64,000 bases of DNA, taken from contig NC_081405.1 in NCBI RefSeq assembly GCF_030272615.1, positions 605,662,177-605,726,176 of the forward strand. Reading direction: 5' to 3'. The notes under the pieces were generated by a model, which worked only from the letters and a program-made list of their open reading frames with translations, ran no database searches and was not told where the DNA came from. This stretch comes from Cryptomeria japonica (Eukaryota; Streptophyta; Pinopsida; Cupressales; Cupressaceae). The position numbers and the translations under genes were made by a program. Positions 24,640 to 36,135 of the stretch are shown in pieces; position 1 is the stretch's first letter; each line of letters opens with the position of its first letter.

Positions 24640-25391
24640 AAATGGATTATGATCAGCTGATATAGAAACCTCCTACCCATTGTAGGGGAATTTGACACAC
24701 TGGTGATATGTGGAGGGTACCGCTTGAATTTCATGTATCCAAGGTCGACCCAATAGGATATTGTATGTGAGGTCTATGTCTAAGACCTAGCACATAGTAT
24801 CCTTTCATATTGGTCCTAACTAAATTGGCAACACCACCATTCCTTTAGATGATCTTTCTTCATCATCATATGCCTTTATAGTGATCTTTTTGCATGGATC
24901 AATAGACTCCTCCGAGAAGCCTAATGCACGGATAAGTTTTAAGTTACAAATATTAAGTCCAACTCTTCCATCTATTAATACTCATTTAACTTGGTGTTTA
25001 TAGACCATGACTTCAATATGGAGTGGAGTATAATGTGGATGGCTTAACGAGATATTATCATGCTCAGAAAAAGTAAGGTTATGAGGTCCTGTCATATGAG
25101 CCACCATGGCTTGGAATTTGTTAGCATCCAGATCTTGTGGTACATTTGTTTCCAATAAGGCTTGCTCCAATATGTCTTTGTGTTTTGGAAAAAGTTTTAG
25201 CAACTCAAGTATAGATATTTGAGCAGGAGTTTTGTGTAGTTGACCGACTAGATCATATTGAATTTTGGGTACGGTGTTTGTTGTTGACATATGTCCCTTC
25301 AAGACATATTTTTGAGCTCTGGTTGTTACATTGATGGATTCATGTTCACGTCTGTCTTTGATTGTGATAACATTGACTTGATTGTCCTTAG
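24640..25391 (-). pseudogene. Aspartic protease region of the giant Gypsy element
   Basis: After an N-terminal block (25302-24982) the active-site region reads VLIDGRVGLNICNLKLI. The usual plant motif is D-G-G/S-A/S-x-LN, so the catalytic Asp is present but the following residue is Arg. Further on come KKITIKAYDDEERSSKG and [20 protein letters not shown], the conserved LLGRPW flap-side motif. The protease would cut the Gag-Pol polyprotein. At least four stops interrupt it. The reading frame changes between the gag zinc-binding motif and this block. Confidence 0.85.
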
Positions 25392-26271
25392 CTAATATGT
25401 GATTGATGGTGTTATTGTATATGTGATTGATACGAGCTCCACGTGTATCATTTGAGGTTGAAGCTCCATCCTTGTTGTAGTTGTTAAATCACCTCTATCG
25501 ATCATGTCTTGAACAATGTTTTTCAGCCTCATGCAATCATTTGTTTGATGACCTTTGTTGCGATGAAAATCACAAAAGTGTGAGTCTTCCACTAGGGTGG
25601 TTTGATTTGTGGTTCAAAGTTGCTGATTGCAGGTAAAGAGATAATTTTGTTTGCCAGGAGTTCTCCGAATGCTGACTCTAGTGATTGCCCTAGTGGTGTA
25701 TAAATGCATTTTAGAAAGTTGTTTGTGTTCCCCCATGAGTTTGGATTAGGTCCTCTATTGGTATTATTATTTTGGGTATTGTTGGTGTTGTTTGTGTTGA
25801 GTTGATCTTGATTGGTATTTGGTGCATAAGCGTTAGTGTCTGGGTTAGCACCTTTGGGATTCTTTGTAACTTGAGGATTACCTGATAACACGAGTACGAG
25901 TTGCTTTGATTTTGGATCATTTGATTCAGTTCCTCCTTCATTTCCATTGTTTTTGTTTCTGGTCCAGAATCTGGATTTGTCCAAGTTGTTGTTGTTTTGG
26001 TTGTTGTAATTGGATGAACTTGTTCCTTCTTTGAAAAATTTCAACGTTCCCTTTTTGACACATGCTTCTTCTACTTGGATGCAATTCTCAATCAATTTAG
26101 CAAAAGATGGTATGCATTGGAGTTTGAGGCTGTAACTCATCTCACTATTCAAGTTGTCGATGAAAATTTCCATCTTTTCCTTTTCGGGTACATCACGAGG
26201 GTATCTCGAAACAATATGCCGCCATCGATAAAGGAATACCATGAATGTTTCATTGTTTTTTTGTTTGGTAT
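25392..26271 (-). pseudogene. Gag of the giant Gypsy element, C-terminal half
   Basis: Continues the gag broken at 34053. Once the inner element and one GGTAT copy are taken out, the open frame resumes as NTKQKNNETFMVFLYRWRH. It contains SRYPRDVPEKEKMEIFIDNL and VEEACVKKGTLKFF of the capsid domain, then an Asn-rich tract (about 25.7-25.9 kb) and a zinc-binding-like FCDFHRNKGHQTNDC (25.55 kb), the C-x2-H type knuckle common in TAT-type gags. A frame change lies near 25595. Gag forms the particle and binds element RNA. Confidence 0.88.
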
Positions 26272-27462
26272 TGTAGCGTCCTAAAATTGCGACACTTGCA
26301 ATTTCAACTGCATTTCGGTCTTCACGATGGCGACACAACACGGAACCTGAATGGAGACCCTGAAACCTGATTATGACACTAAAAACTGCATTTTCTTGCA
26401 CCCTGGCCTGAACCTCCTTTGCACCCTGCTGTCCCGGGAGGTGGGACCAGAGCGCCCAGCGCCCTGGTCCCTGGGTCCTATTTTGGGCCCGATCTCTTTT
26501 GGACTTCGGGTCTTTATGTTTGCAAATTGGAAAATTATCTTTCCTGGTCGGCCTAAGGTCGGAAAAATTAGTCTATCAGCCCTAAATGACAAGTATATAA
26601 ACTACATTCTCCTCTTTCATTCGATATGATGAGGGAAAAAGCATGGAATTTATACTCAAGCATTCAAGCATTTAAGCATTCTTTCAAGCAATTGATCATT
26701 CTAAGTCTCCATTCAAGGCTAAGTGTTGCATTCAAGACAAGGATTCAACCATTGAAGAGGAGATCACATACTACATGCTACATACAACATACAACAACAT
26801 CTATACCTTCGCACATAAGGATACAAACATCCTTACAACAAGGTATTAGTACTTGTTTTACATTACATTTACAGCATTTCTCATTTCTTGGTTAATTCCA
26901 AAACTGGGGTTTGACCTAAGAGCAAACCCCTAATCCCTAACCCCCCAATCGTCTTCGCTTTTCTGTGTGTAGGTTGCAGGTACGCGGCTGAAATTGAAGA
27001 TCTGGAATCCTTGTGCAGAGACGAACAGATCCCCCTTCGTTTCGCGGATTTTTCGGAGGACTGTGGCGCTTGGGCGCCATCGTCCTGACAACTTTTGCTC
27101 AAATTTGCAGGACAGCGCCGTATCGACATTTTACTGCTAATTCCAGGTCCGCAGCTTCATCCTATATCCCTATCTCAGTTTATAAGCAAATCTTTGTCAC
27201 TTTCTATGCATTCCTAGCTTAATTCTTCTATCAACATTCTTTACAAAAGAGGGTAGCCTTGCTTTCCTAACCCTTGAAACACATTTAGCATCCAATCTTG
27301 CCTTGTGTGGGATTGGATCTTGTGGGTTTCAACCCCTCTTTTGAATGTAAAGTCTCTTCCCTAAGTGAAAACCATCAACCCTAGAGTGAATCTCCCTTCT
27401 CTCTCTTTGGAGTTGGAAGAGGGGAGAGCAACTAGGGTTCGATCGCGATTTTTCGCTTTACA
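26272..27462 (+). mobile_element. 5' LTR of the inner Gypsy element
   Basis: 1191 bp, TG...CA ends. TATA box TATATAAAC at 26594-26602. GC-rich hairpins at 26443-26471 and 27058-27085. Ends with CGATCGCGATTTTTCGC-TTTACA. Confidence 0.94.
26594..26602 (+). promoter_or_regulatory. TATA box of the inner Gypsy LTR
   Basis: TATATAAAC, present also in the second LTR near 33166. It places the transcription start about 26630, so hairpin 26443-26471 is in U3 and 27058-27085 is in the transcribed part. Confidence 0.65.
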
Positions 27463-28644
27463 TTTTGGTGAACCCGACGTGAACATCCTTTCTGATTATT
27501 CATAGTTAGATCTGAAAATTGGATTCCTTGGTTACATTTCCATGTTTGATCTTTTGCAAAATTTAAAGGTTAATTGCATAAAAACCCTAAATTTTCTTTT
27601 TTTAGTAATTAAACTTGTGAAATGTTTAATTTTTAATGCTTGTTTCAGATCTGCCCTTCTATTACAAGTTGTCAATTCATATTTGTGCTTTGATTTTGAA
27701 AATTAAGTGGTTAAGTGTCAAAACCCTAATTTTTGAAACCCTCTTGATTCAACCTTTGTCCGACAATTTCACTGATCAAAACATCTCCAAATCAGCTGTA
27801 ACTTTGGATTCCGCAATAAAATCATAATATCTTTCATCCCTGAAAATTTGGAAAAAAGTTGCGAGGACCGTGTGCACTCCGAGCGCCATCGTCCCCGACA
27901 TTTTTTTCGAAATTTTGGGAGCTAGATCTTACTGTATTTTTCCGCTAAAATCTAGAATTTTGGCTGATTTTAACAATTCTAACACCTTCAAAATTACAGT
28001 CAAAGTTGGTCTAGTGATTGCTTGGATTGAGGCTTCTAATCATTCAAAAATTGGTGAAATTGAAATTTGTGTCAAAATTGTGTTTCTTACTGTCCTAAAT
28101 CTGAAAAGTGTGTTATCATTCATTCGAAATTTCAGTAATTCATTCAAATTTTTGCAATTTGTGACTTTTGAAATTAAGTGCTTAATTACAACAACTTTGA
28201 TTTCTGCTTTCAAAATTGAATTTTGCGTGAAATTGAGTCAACTTTCAAATTTCAAAACTTGCATTGCTTTTGGTATTCCCTCTAAAATCATAAAATTCAA
28301 AATTTCAGTTTCCCTCTCTTTTTCAAAATTCAAATTTTGCATTTTTCGACAATCTTGGTAGGGTTCAATTTTGGGATTGCAACTTTAATTTGGCCTATCT
28401 ACAGATCATAAAATCACTCAATTTTTTCAGGTTAGCTGTAAAATCATCATAACTTTCATCCCTGCAAATTTTGAAAAAAGTTGCGAGGACCGTGTGCACC
28501 CCGAGCGCCACGGTCCCGGACATTTTTTTCGAAATTTCGGGAGATTGTCTTGATTGTATTTAACAGCTTAAATCTGGAAGATTGGCTGGTTTTACTAAAA
28601 TTTGCTACCTCTAAAATTCAAAATCCTCTCTCTTTCTTTAGTGC
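27463..28644 (+). other. Primer-binding site and leader of the inner Gypsy element
   Basis: TTTTGGTGAACCCGACGTGAAC begins right after the LTR, with the TGG (27467) that pairs with the CCA of a tRNA; the tRNA was not identified. The leader of about 1.2 kb has no long ORF of its own kind and carries two copies of a module of about 75 bp (27848-27920 and 28468-28542), each centred on a GC-rich hairpin. Confidence 0.75.
27865..28516 (+). repeat. Duplicated leader hairpin module GGACCGTG...CACGGTCC
   Basis: Hairpin 28487-28516 has a perfect 8-bp stem GGACCGTG/CACGGTCC. Hairpin 27865-27894 is the same with one mismatch. Flanks are shared: AAAAAAGTTGCGA before and GACATTTTTTTCGAAATTT after. The LTR hairpin at 27058-27085 has related flanks. 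Confidence 0.8.
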
Positions 28645-31600
28645 ATGAGTTTTACAACAATAAGCCCTACCTACACTATTCCCGTTAGACGAAGCCTTAG
28701 AATTAAGTCCTTCCAAGGTTTAATTACTGAGGAGATGGAACCTAATTTGAATGGTCTTTTTAACAAGGACATGGGTAATTCCTCTAATCCTCTTAATGAT
28801 GAAGAAGCTCTCCATGAGGTTTCTGTAGAACAACTTTCAAAATTGGATAACCAATTTGATGATTTTCGACAATGGATGTCTCAAGAATACCCTGATAGTC
28901 AAGCTCTTCCTTTAATTGAGGGTCTAAAATGTATGCTTCAAAGTGATAAGAATGGAATTGATATTTTGCGTGGTATTGCACACATTGTGGATTCGAATAT
29001 GATGCCTATGAAGAGTTGTGCCGAAACTTTAGGTCATACACAACCTCCCACACAAGTTAATCATTATATTCCTTTGACAACTCCTATTGCTAGCATACCT
29101 ACCTTTACATCAAACATAATGGCTACTTCTATACAAGACATTCCTCCCGTGATTACTAGTCATGGGGGCAATCCTTCTTCTTCAATTAACCCTCTTCCTT
29201 CATTCAATCCAACTTCTTCATTCATTCCTTCAGTGAGTGTTCCTCTTATATCTCCACAAATGAACATGACACAAGGGGGCAATTCATTTAACCCTTCCAT
29301 TCCTCCTTGTAGTGTTCCTCCTTTCCAATCATCTCCTATGACTAACTATCATAGTGTCCCACCACCTTACTCTCTACCCTCTTTCAATAACATAACACCT
29401 CCATCTCAATCTAACACATCTAATATGAACTCTTCGATTGAAGTGACCATTAACAATCTTGCACAAACTGTCTCTTCTTTACAGCAACAAATTGCCTCTA
29501 TGAATCAATCTAAGTTTAGTGTGCCCACATTTGATGTTGTGAGCCCACTTTCTCTTGATATTGTTCGAGCTATTCCCCTAAACATGTTGAAATTCCGCAT
29601 TTGGAGCTTTATAATGGTAAGGGTGATCCTCTAACACATGTTAAGACCTTTCAAACAATATGTACTGATTTTGCTTATGACCAAAGGTTGCTTGCAAAAC
29701 TGTTTACTAGAACATTAAGAGACAAATCCCTACAATGGTATTGCTCGCTGCCTTCCTATTCTATTACTTCTTTCGAACAACTTGCAAATGCTTTCATTCA
29801 ACAATTTCAAAACAATATAAGTCCTAAAGTTACTTTGATTGATTTAATGCATTGTAAACAAGGTGTTAAAGAAAAAGTGACTAATTTCATTGGTAGATAT
29901 AAGCATTTGTATGCTCAAATTTCTTTTCCAGTGCCTGACAATGATATTCAAAGAATCTTCATTTCTAATTTACAAAAAGACATTAGAGAAAAACTCCTGT
30001 TTTCTGAGTTTACTTCTTTCCAACAGTTGTGCGCAACTCTTCACAATTATCAACTGACTGTGAGTCAAATGGAACAATCACATCCTATGGCTCCGAGTGA
30101 TAAGGGTGATAGTAGTCAACAACCATTTGGGAAGTTTAAATCGAACAGAGAGTCCATTAAATTCAATGAAAACATCATCAACAACAATGTGAATGCAGCA
30201 TCAGGTGTGTCTCCTATTTCTAAGTTTTTCAGGAGAGAAAGAAAGTTTACTCCTTTGAATGAATCATTGCATAGTATTATGAATAAGTTATTGGAACAAA
30301 ATGTGCTTACTCTTCCTCCTATAAGGCAAATTGATCCTGCAAAGATTACTTCACCTTATTTTGATAACAAAGCTTTTTGTCAATTTCATCGTCAACCTAG
30401 GCATGATACTGAAAAATGTTTTGCTTTAAAGGGGAAAATTCAAGATTTGATTGATAATAATACTATCTATGTTTCTGGTGTGAATGATAAAGGTAACAAA
30501 TCTGTAGCTCTTCCTAACCAAAATCTTCAGATTTTTACTGATCCATTACCTTCTCATACCTCTAATGCAATTAATACTACTGATTCCTTTGTCTCACCTG
30601 ATGATCTTGTGTCTATGACTCCGAATGTGATTAACTTTGTGGAGCAACAGAAAATCCCTAAAGAACCTTCCATCACATTTGATTCCAGTGAAACTATCAG
30701 GGCACCTGATGGTCCTTTATATATAGTTGCAAAAGTCAAAAATACACCTTGCCGTGGAGTGCTTATTGATCCTTCTTGCATGGTTAATGTCATTACTGAA
30801 GAATTCCTTTTTACTTTGCAATTGAATCAAGTTATCTATGATGAAACAAATGTGGTTGTGAAACTATTTGATGCATTTTCTTCTCCTGCAATTGGTTCTA
30901 TTACATTACCTATTGAGGTCCATAACAAATCCCTTGATGTGGACTTTGCTATTATTCCATCATCCGAACAATTTCGTGTGAAGCTAGGCTATCCTTGGCT
31001 ATCTTCCATGAAAGCTATTGCTTCTCCTATTCATAAGTGTTTGAAATTTCCCCATAATGGTGAAGTTGTTACTGTCAATCATAGTCTCTTTAAACCAGCT
31101 GAAAGAACCTCTAGTGTTCCTATTGATTATTTTTGGCCTAAACAATTTCAATCTCTTCCTCCGCGAAGTGATCATCTTTTCAAATCTTATCAAAAGTGGA
31201 AAAAAGATATGATCCTATCTCTAAGTGAACCTAGAACACCCAAACTTGATATTCCTATCGTTCTTGAGAAGGAAGTTCTTCCTTTGAAAGATAAAACTAA
31301 TGTCTTTCCTCAAGAAGATTCCCAACCCATTCCTATGGATGTGACTATGCCTATACCTAATAAACTTCCTAAGAGTAGACCTATACCTCCTCGTCATGAT
31401 GGACTTGGTCTCCTTCCTAAACCAAATATTCCTCCTTTGTATGGAGCAGTTCCTCCTCCTTCCTCTTATGGAGAGAAGAGACCTTCCTCTTCTCCTATTA
31501 TTCAGCCTAAGAGACCACAACCTAAACACCCAAGTGATAAGGATGAGAACATTCCTCCTCCTCAATCTTCTCCACTTCCTACTAAGACTAGACGAAATCG

Positions 31601-32069
31601 TTCTGCACGTGAACGCCGACGAAAGCGTCATCTTAGAGCTCAGGCAGCTGCTTCTCAAACTTTGCAATCTCCAAAAACACCTTCAACAAGCATTATTCCA
31701 TTTTCTCCAAAATCTCCAAAACATAAGATGCATGATGGTCTTGATCCTGTGCGAGTTAAAGATCCTATTTTTATAAATCTTGATGATGATATAGATGAAA
31801 ATGTTATTCATGATGAAAATTTTACTCCTGTTCATTCTGATAGTGAATATGAACTTGTTGATATTGATAACCATTTATCTAATGAATTTTCTAAAGCACT
31901 CATCCTAACTCCTAGACAAGAACATCGCGGCTTGGGATATGAACATAGCCCTTGTTTGGATCTTGTGATAGCTCCATCTACTGTGTTGGATGTTCCTCCT
32001 CTAGCGTGTTCCCTACCTTCCCGAAACATTGATCAGCAACATCGGGGGGTAGATGACATGCTAGACTAG
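28645..32069 (+). CDS. Gag with protease-like domain, one frameshift, inner Gypsy element
   Basis: Two overlapping frames make one protein of about 1,140 residues. The first, 28645-29600, starts at an ATG (MSFTTISPTYTIPV), and its Pro/Ser/Asn-rich N-terminal part ends before the capsid. The second is open to 32069. The frames join at ATTCCCCTAAACATG near 29576, where one C too few shifts the frame by one. The capsid domain covers about 29600-30090 (LAKLFTRTLRDKSLQWY). A zinc-binding-like CQFHRQPRHDTEKC lies at 30379-30420 and a retropepsin-like fold at about 30700-31060. In it the active site reads VLIDPSCMVNVI, with D-P-S instead of D-S/T-G, so protease activity is doubtful. A Pro-rich tail follows with a basic cluster KTRRNRSARERRRKRH, then HRGLGYEH, a remnant of the G-patch type end. 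No pol follows. Confidence 0.87.
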
Positions 32070-32811
32070 TTTCATTAGCATAGCAGATTCTCTCCCCCTC
32101 TCTTTTGTTACTTCTTCTATGTGTTATTCTCATTCTTCTATTCGTTGTCCTTAGTGTTGTCTACTTGAGGACGATGCAAAGCATTGAGATCTCTCGATCT
32201 CTCTCATGTTGACTCAAAAGACACATGTGTTCCCTTCTTCTAGGTGACCTTCCTTGATTGGGGAATGAAGAACAATTATGCATACATACATATGATATAC
32301 ATGAATTATCATACAGCATACTGACCCCGAGGAAAGCGAAGTCACCTTGTGCTTTGTGTTTTGTGTTTATTATCCTTGGGCTTATCTCACACTTGGGGGC
32401 TAAATCCTTGCGATAACGTGCTCCTTTCCCTTCTCATTCTTATATGTATCACTACCTTAAAGCAATCACCCCCGATGAGGCGTGTGCGATCGCTTTAACG
32501 TAGGGGGCATACATCCCGTTCATATCTTTTCAAGATACTTGAAAATTTCTGGACAAATTTAGCTTTGCCTTAAAAATTTTTGATATCTTTCTTGCATGAC
32601 TCATAGTGAGGGAACCTTACTACTGACAGTCATGGTTCTCCCTCGTGATCTTCCCTTTTACTTTGTCAATTGAAGTTGTAAGATCCTTAGTCCACTGGGG
32701 GCTTGGTGTATCTTGCCTCCTTGACGTGGTGAAAGTTTTTCAATATTGTTTCCTTGTACTTTACCGGAAGTATGAGTGTACGCCTATACTCCCGCTAAAG
32801 TGGGGGCTAAA
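32070..32811 (+). other. 3' untranslated part and polypurine tract of the inner element
   Basis: No coding sequence. The last 15 bases, AAAGTGGGGGCTAAA, are a clear polypurine tract abutting LTR 2. Confidence 0.85.
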
Positions 32812-34047
32812 TGTAGCGTCCTAAAATTGTGACACTTGCAATTTCGACTGCATTTCGGTCTTCACGATGGCGACGCAACATGGAACCTGAATGGAGACCC
32901 CGAAACCTGATTATGACACTAAAAACTGCATTTTCTTGCACCCTGGCCTGAACCTCCTTTGCACCCTGCTGTCCTAGGAGGTGGGACCAGAGTGCCCAGC
33001 GCCCTGGTCCCCCAGGACCATGGCACCCAGTGCCCTGGTCCCTGGGTCCTATTTTGGGCCCGGTCTCTTTTGGACTTCGGGTCTTTATGTTTGCAAATTG
33101 GAAAATTATCTTTCCTGGTTGGCCTAAGGTCGGAAAAATCAGTTTATCAGCCCTAAATGACAAGTATATAAACTACATTCTCCTCTTTCATTCGATATGA
33201 TGAGGGAAAAAGCGTGGAAACTATACTCAAGCATTCAAGCATTTAAGCATTCTTTCAAGCAATTGATCATTCTAAGTCTCCATTCAAGGCTAAGTGTTGC
33301 ATTCAAGACAAGGATTCAACCATTGAAGAGGAGATCACATACTACATGCTACATACAACATACAACATACAACAAACAACAACATCTATACCTTCGCACA
33401 TAAGGATACAAACATCCTTACAACAAGGTATTAGTACTTGTTTTACATTACATTTACAGCATTTCTCATTTCTTGGTTAATTCCAAAACCGGGGTTTGAC
33501 CTAAGGGCAAACCCCTAATCCCTAACCCCCCAATCATCTTCACTTTTCTGTGTGTAGGTTGCAGGTACGTGGCTGAAATTGAAGATCTGGAATCCTTGTG
33601 CAGAGACGAACAGATCCCCCTTCGTTTCGCAGATTTTTCGGAGGACCGTGGCGCTCGGGCGCCATCGTCCTGACAACTTTTGCTCAAATTTGCAGGACAG
33701 CGCCGTATCAACATTTTACTGCTAATTCCAGGTCCGCAGCTTCATCCTATAGCCCTATCTCAGTTTATAAGCAAATCTTTGTCACTTTCTATGCATTCCT
33801 AGCTTAATTCTTCTATCAACATTCTTTACAAAAGAGGGTAGCCTTGCTTTCCTAACCCTTGAAACACATTTAGCATCCAATCTTGCCTTGTGTGGGATTG
33901 GATCTTGTGGGTTTCAACCCCTCTTTTGAATGTAAAGTCTCTTCCCTAAGTGAAAACCATCAACCCTAGAGTGAATCTCCCTTCTCTCTCTTTGGAGTTG
34001 GAAGAGGGGAGAGCAACTAGGGTTCGATCGCGATTTTCTGCTTTACA
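32812..34047 (+). mobile_element. 3' LTR of the inner Gypsy element
   Basis: 1236 bp. Relative to LTR 1 it carries an additional hairpin unit at about 33012-33050 (GGACCATGGCACCCAGTGCC and onward). Other differences are scattered substitutions and a short duplication of ACAACATACAAC near 33360. Confidence 0.94.
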
Positions 34048-34052
34048 GGTAT

Positions 34053-34929
34053 TACAGACGTCTAACATGGTGATAGCATGTTGAATTTTATAGGAATATT
34101 GAGTTATGAATTTGTTGACTAATTTATCGAATGATCTGACGGGAGGTGTGATTTTGGATAACCATTCCATTGGTTGTCGTCCCAAGCTTCTTGGGAATAA
34201 CCTCATCAAATAGGTATCATCATGAGCGAATTCAAGACTCATTGTGCAAAATTCTTGAACATGATCATGAAGATCACTTTTCCCATCATATTTGTCAAAC
34301 TTGGGAACATCTGAGTTTGGAGGAAAAGGTACCATGTTCAATCTTATGTCAAACGAATAAGGACAGATTTCAATTAAGGAGTACCGTACTGTTGTACCTT
34401 GTTGCATGTCTTGCATTTGTCTTTGCAACATTTGCATTTGTTGAGTAAGAGCAATCAAAGGCGCATTATTTTGTCGAGGGAAGAATTCTTCCCTTGCATT
34501 AATTCTAGGCTAAAATGGGGTATGGAATGGTATGTTTTGCTCGGGGATGTTTTGCTCAGGTATATTTTGTTCTTGTTGATTTTGTTCAGGAATATCCTGC
34601 TCAAGGTCAAGTGCCTCTTCCTCTCATTGTCGTTCTTTATATTCATAATGTTGAGATCTTGTCTTAAAAATGTTTGTGTCAAAGTCTTCAGGAATTTTAA
34701 CCCCTTTTCTTGTGAGCATGAGTAGGTATTTTTCCTTGTCATTTTCCATGAGTCTTTCAACAAGTTTTTGAAACGAAGCGTTCTCTTGACACTCTTGAAG
34801 AAGTTCTTGAGAAATTTTGGTGTCCTCTAGATTTGGACGCTCGAAAGGATTTGATAATCTCCTATTCATGCTAGTTTCCGGTTGCATTTTGCTTTGTTTG
34901 TTTCATTGAGAGCGAGTAACGACGGGCAT
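34053..34929 (-). pseudogene. Gag of the giant Gypsy element, N-terminal half
   Basis: Starts at MPVVTRSQ (ATG complement of 34927-34929) and carries the N-terminal NRRLSNPFERPN block, a short EQNIP tandem (about 34.55-34.59 kb), a Gln/Met-rich coiled-coil LTQQMQMLQRQMQDM, and the start of the capsid domain (VPKFDKYDGKSDLHDHV, PMEWLSKITPPVRSFDKLV). It is interrupted at TMLDVCNT by the inner element and resumes at 26271. Two stops lie near 34905 and 34620-34510. Confidence 0.87.
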
Positions 34930-35799
34930 CTAATAGAAGCTCTCTATGACAAAGGGAATGAACTCTTCTTCAATGTTTTGTTCAGGGGTTGGTGGTTCAA
35001 ATCGGGGTATGCTATAAGTGATGCACTCTTCGGGAAAGAAGGCCAGATTGATCTTCCCTCCTTGATTTATGTGTTGATTGAATGCTGATTTTTGACAGAA
35101 TGCCCTACTCCTCAAGGGTTCCATGTCAAATTCGTTTGTTTTGTTTTGAAGATACAATCGTATATGATGAAGGAATGTGCGATGAGATTTGAAGAATTGA
35201 CGATTGATGTATAAAAATTTATTTCTTTTGGCAAGTTTCGAAGAACTTGGTTGTTGTTTCTTCAACTTAGTGTTATAATAAATATTCTCTCTTTTCAGAA
35301 TATGAGGATTAGTCATGCACAAGCGATCAATGGTTTCCTTTGATTTGTTTTGGAATTAGTTTAGCTTGTTTTGGAAACTTAAGTTTTACTTTATCAAAGT
35401 GAAGGTTTAGATTCCCCCTCACGACAAAGTGCGTCAAATGATATGGAATACGAGCTTTCCTGATATGGAAACTCGATTTGACAACTCAGAGTTTTTAAAC
35501 AAGTGTGTTTTTGGGATAAAAATCCGTGTGATTTAAAGGACCTGTTTTCTACTTGTGATGATGTTTCCTGATTTTGATAGGATAGATATGTTTATCTTGT
35601 GACTAGTTTCAGATTTTAGGCAACTTTGCTTGATGAAAACTTTCTTTTAGAAATAGCTTTTGATACTCTATTTTTGGTTTTTTGATTGATGAAGTTCAGG
35701 CTGATGAAGGGAATCTTTCGAAATCGCTCTCAAAATTTTCCAAATTGACTTCTGTTTTGCCCCCTATTTTTCTGGTTTTGACTATGCACTAAAACAAAG

Positions 35800-36135
35800 A
35801 CACAATGCGCTAGAGAAAAGACTCCACGTGCTACGCTGCCCCATGATATGCGCTAACTAGTTAATTTTGGTCAGCTTTGGTTCAGCTTTGGTTTAAAAGG
35901 CCATACGCTAATATGGGCCTCCTATGCGCTAACAGTTAAACCCTACACGCTAAAGTTTGATTTCTATGCGCTAAGCTGATGCTTCAATGCGCTAAACTAC
36001 TTTCAAGACGTATTAACTATTACTGCTTATTTTTAGATCTGGGTGAAGCGCTACTGTTAAGACTTGACGTGCTAAAGAGAAGGTTTAATGCGCTAAAAGA
36101 TGGTTCCTATGTGCTAAGAAGTTTCTCTTACGCAC
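35800..36135 (-). repeat. TTAGCGCAT motif array, leader part 1
   Basis: Plus strand ATGCGCTAA words: six exact TGCGCTA cores and roughly ten variants (CACGCTAAAG, CGTGCTAAAG, TGTGCTAAG, ACGCACTAAAC) spaced 15-60 bp apart. Written in the element's own sense (minus) they are TTAGCGCATAGG, the same word as in the PMD intron written in that gene's sense. Confidence 0.85.

Larger units (their letters stand above)
26267..34052 (+). mobile_element. Complete non-autonomous Gypsy-type element nested in gag, GGTAT duplication
   Basis: Element 26272-34047 (7776 bp), inserted antiparallel in gag of the giant element. LTRs 26272-27462 and 32812-34047 start TGTAGCGTCC and end TTTACA. Perfect target duplications GGTAT lie at 26267-26271 and 34048-34052. 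A primer site follows LTR 1 and a polypurine tract precedes LTR 2. It codes for gag and a protease-like domain only; there is no reverse transcriptase, RNase H or integrase anywhere between the LTRs. That fits the class of LTR elements that keep gag but borrow pol from relatives. The LTRs are very similar apart from a roughly 45-bp extra hairpin unit in LTR 2, so the insertion is fairly recent relative to its decayed host element. Confidence 0.95.

Noticed and set aside
31221-31776. Frames on both strands over the Pro-rich part of the inner gag
   Set aside because: Shadows of the 822-codon gag frame.
34930-35322. 130-codon minus-strand frame in the leader of the giant element
   Set aside because: No recognisable domain and no repeat of it elsewhere; probably untranslated leader, although a leader ORF cannot be excluded.
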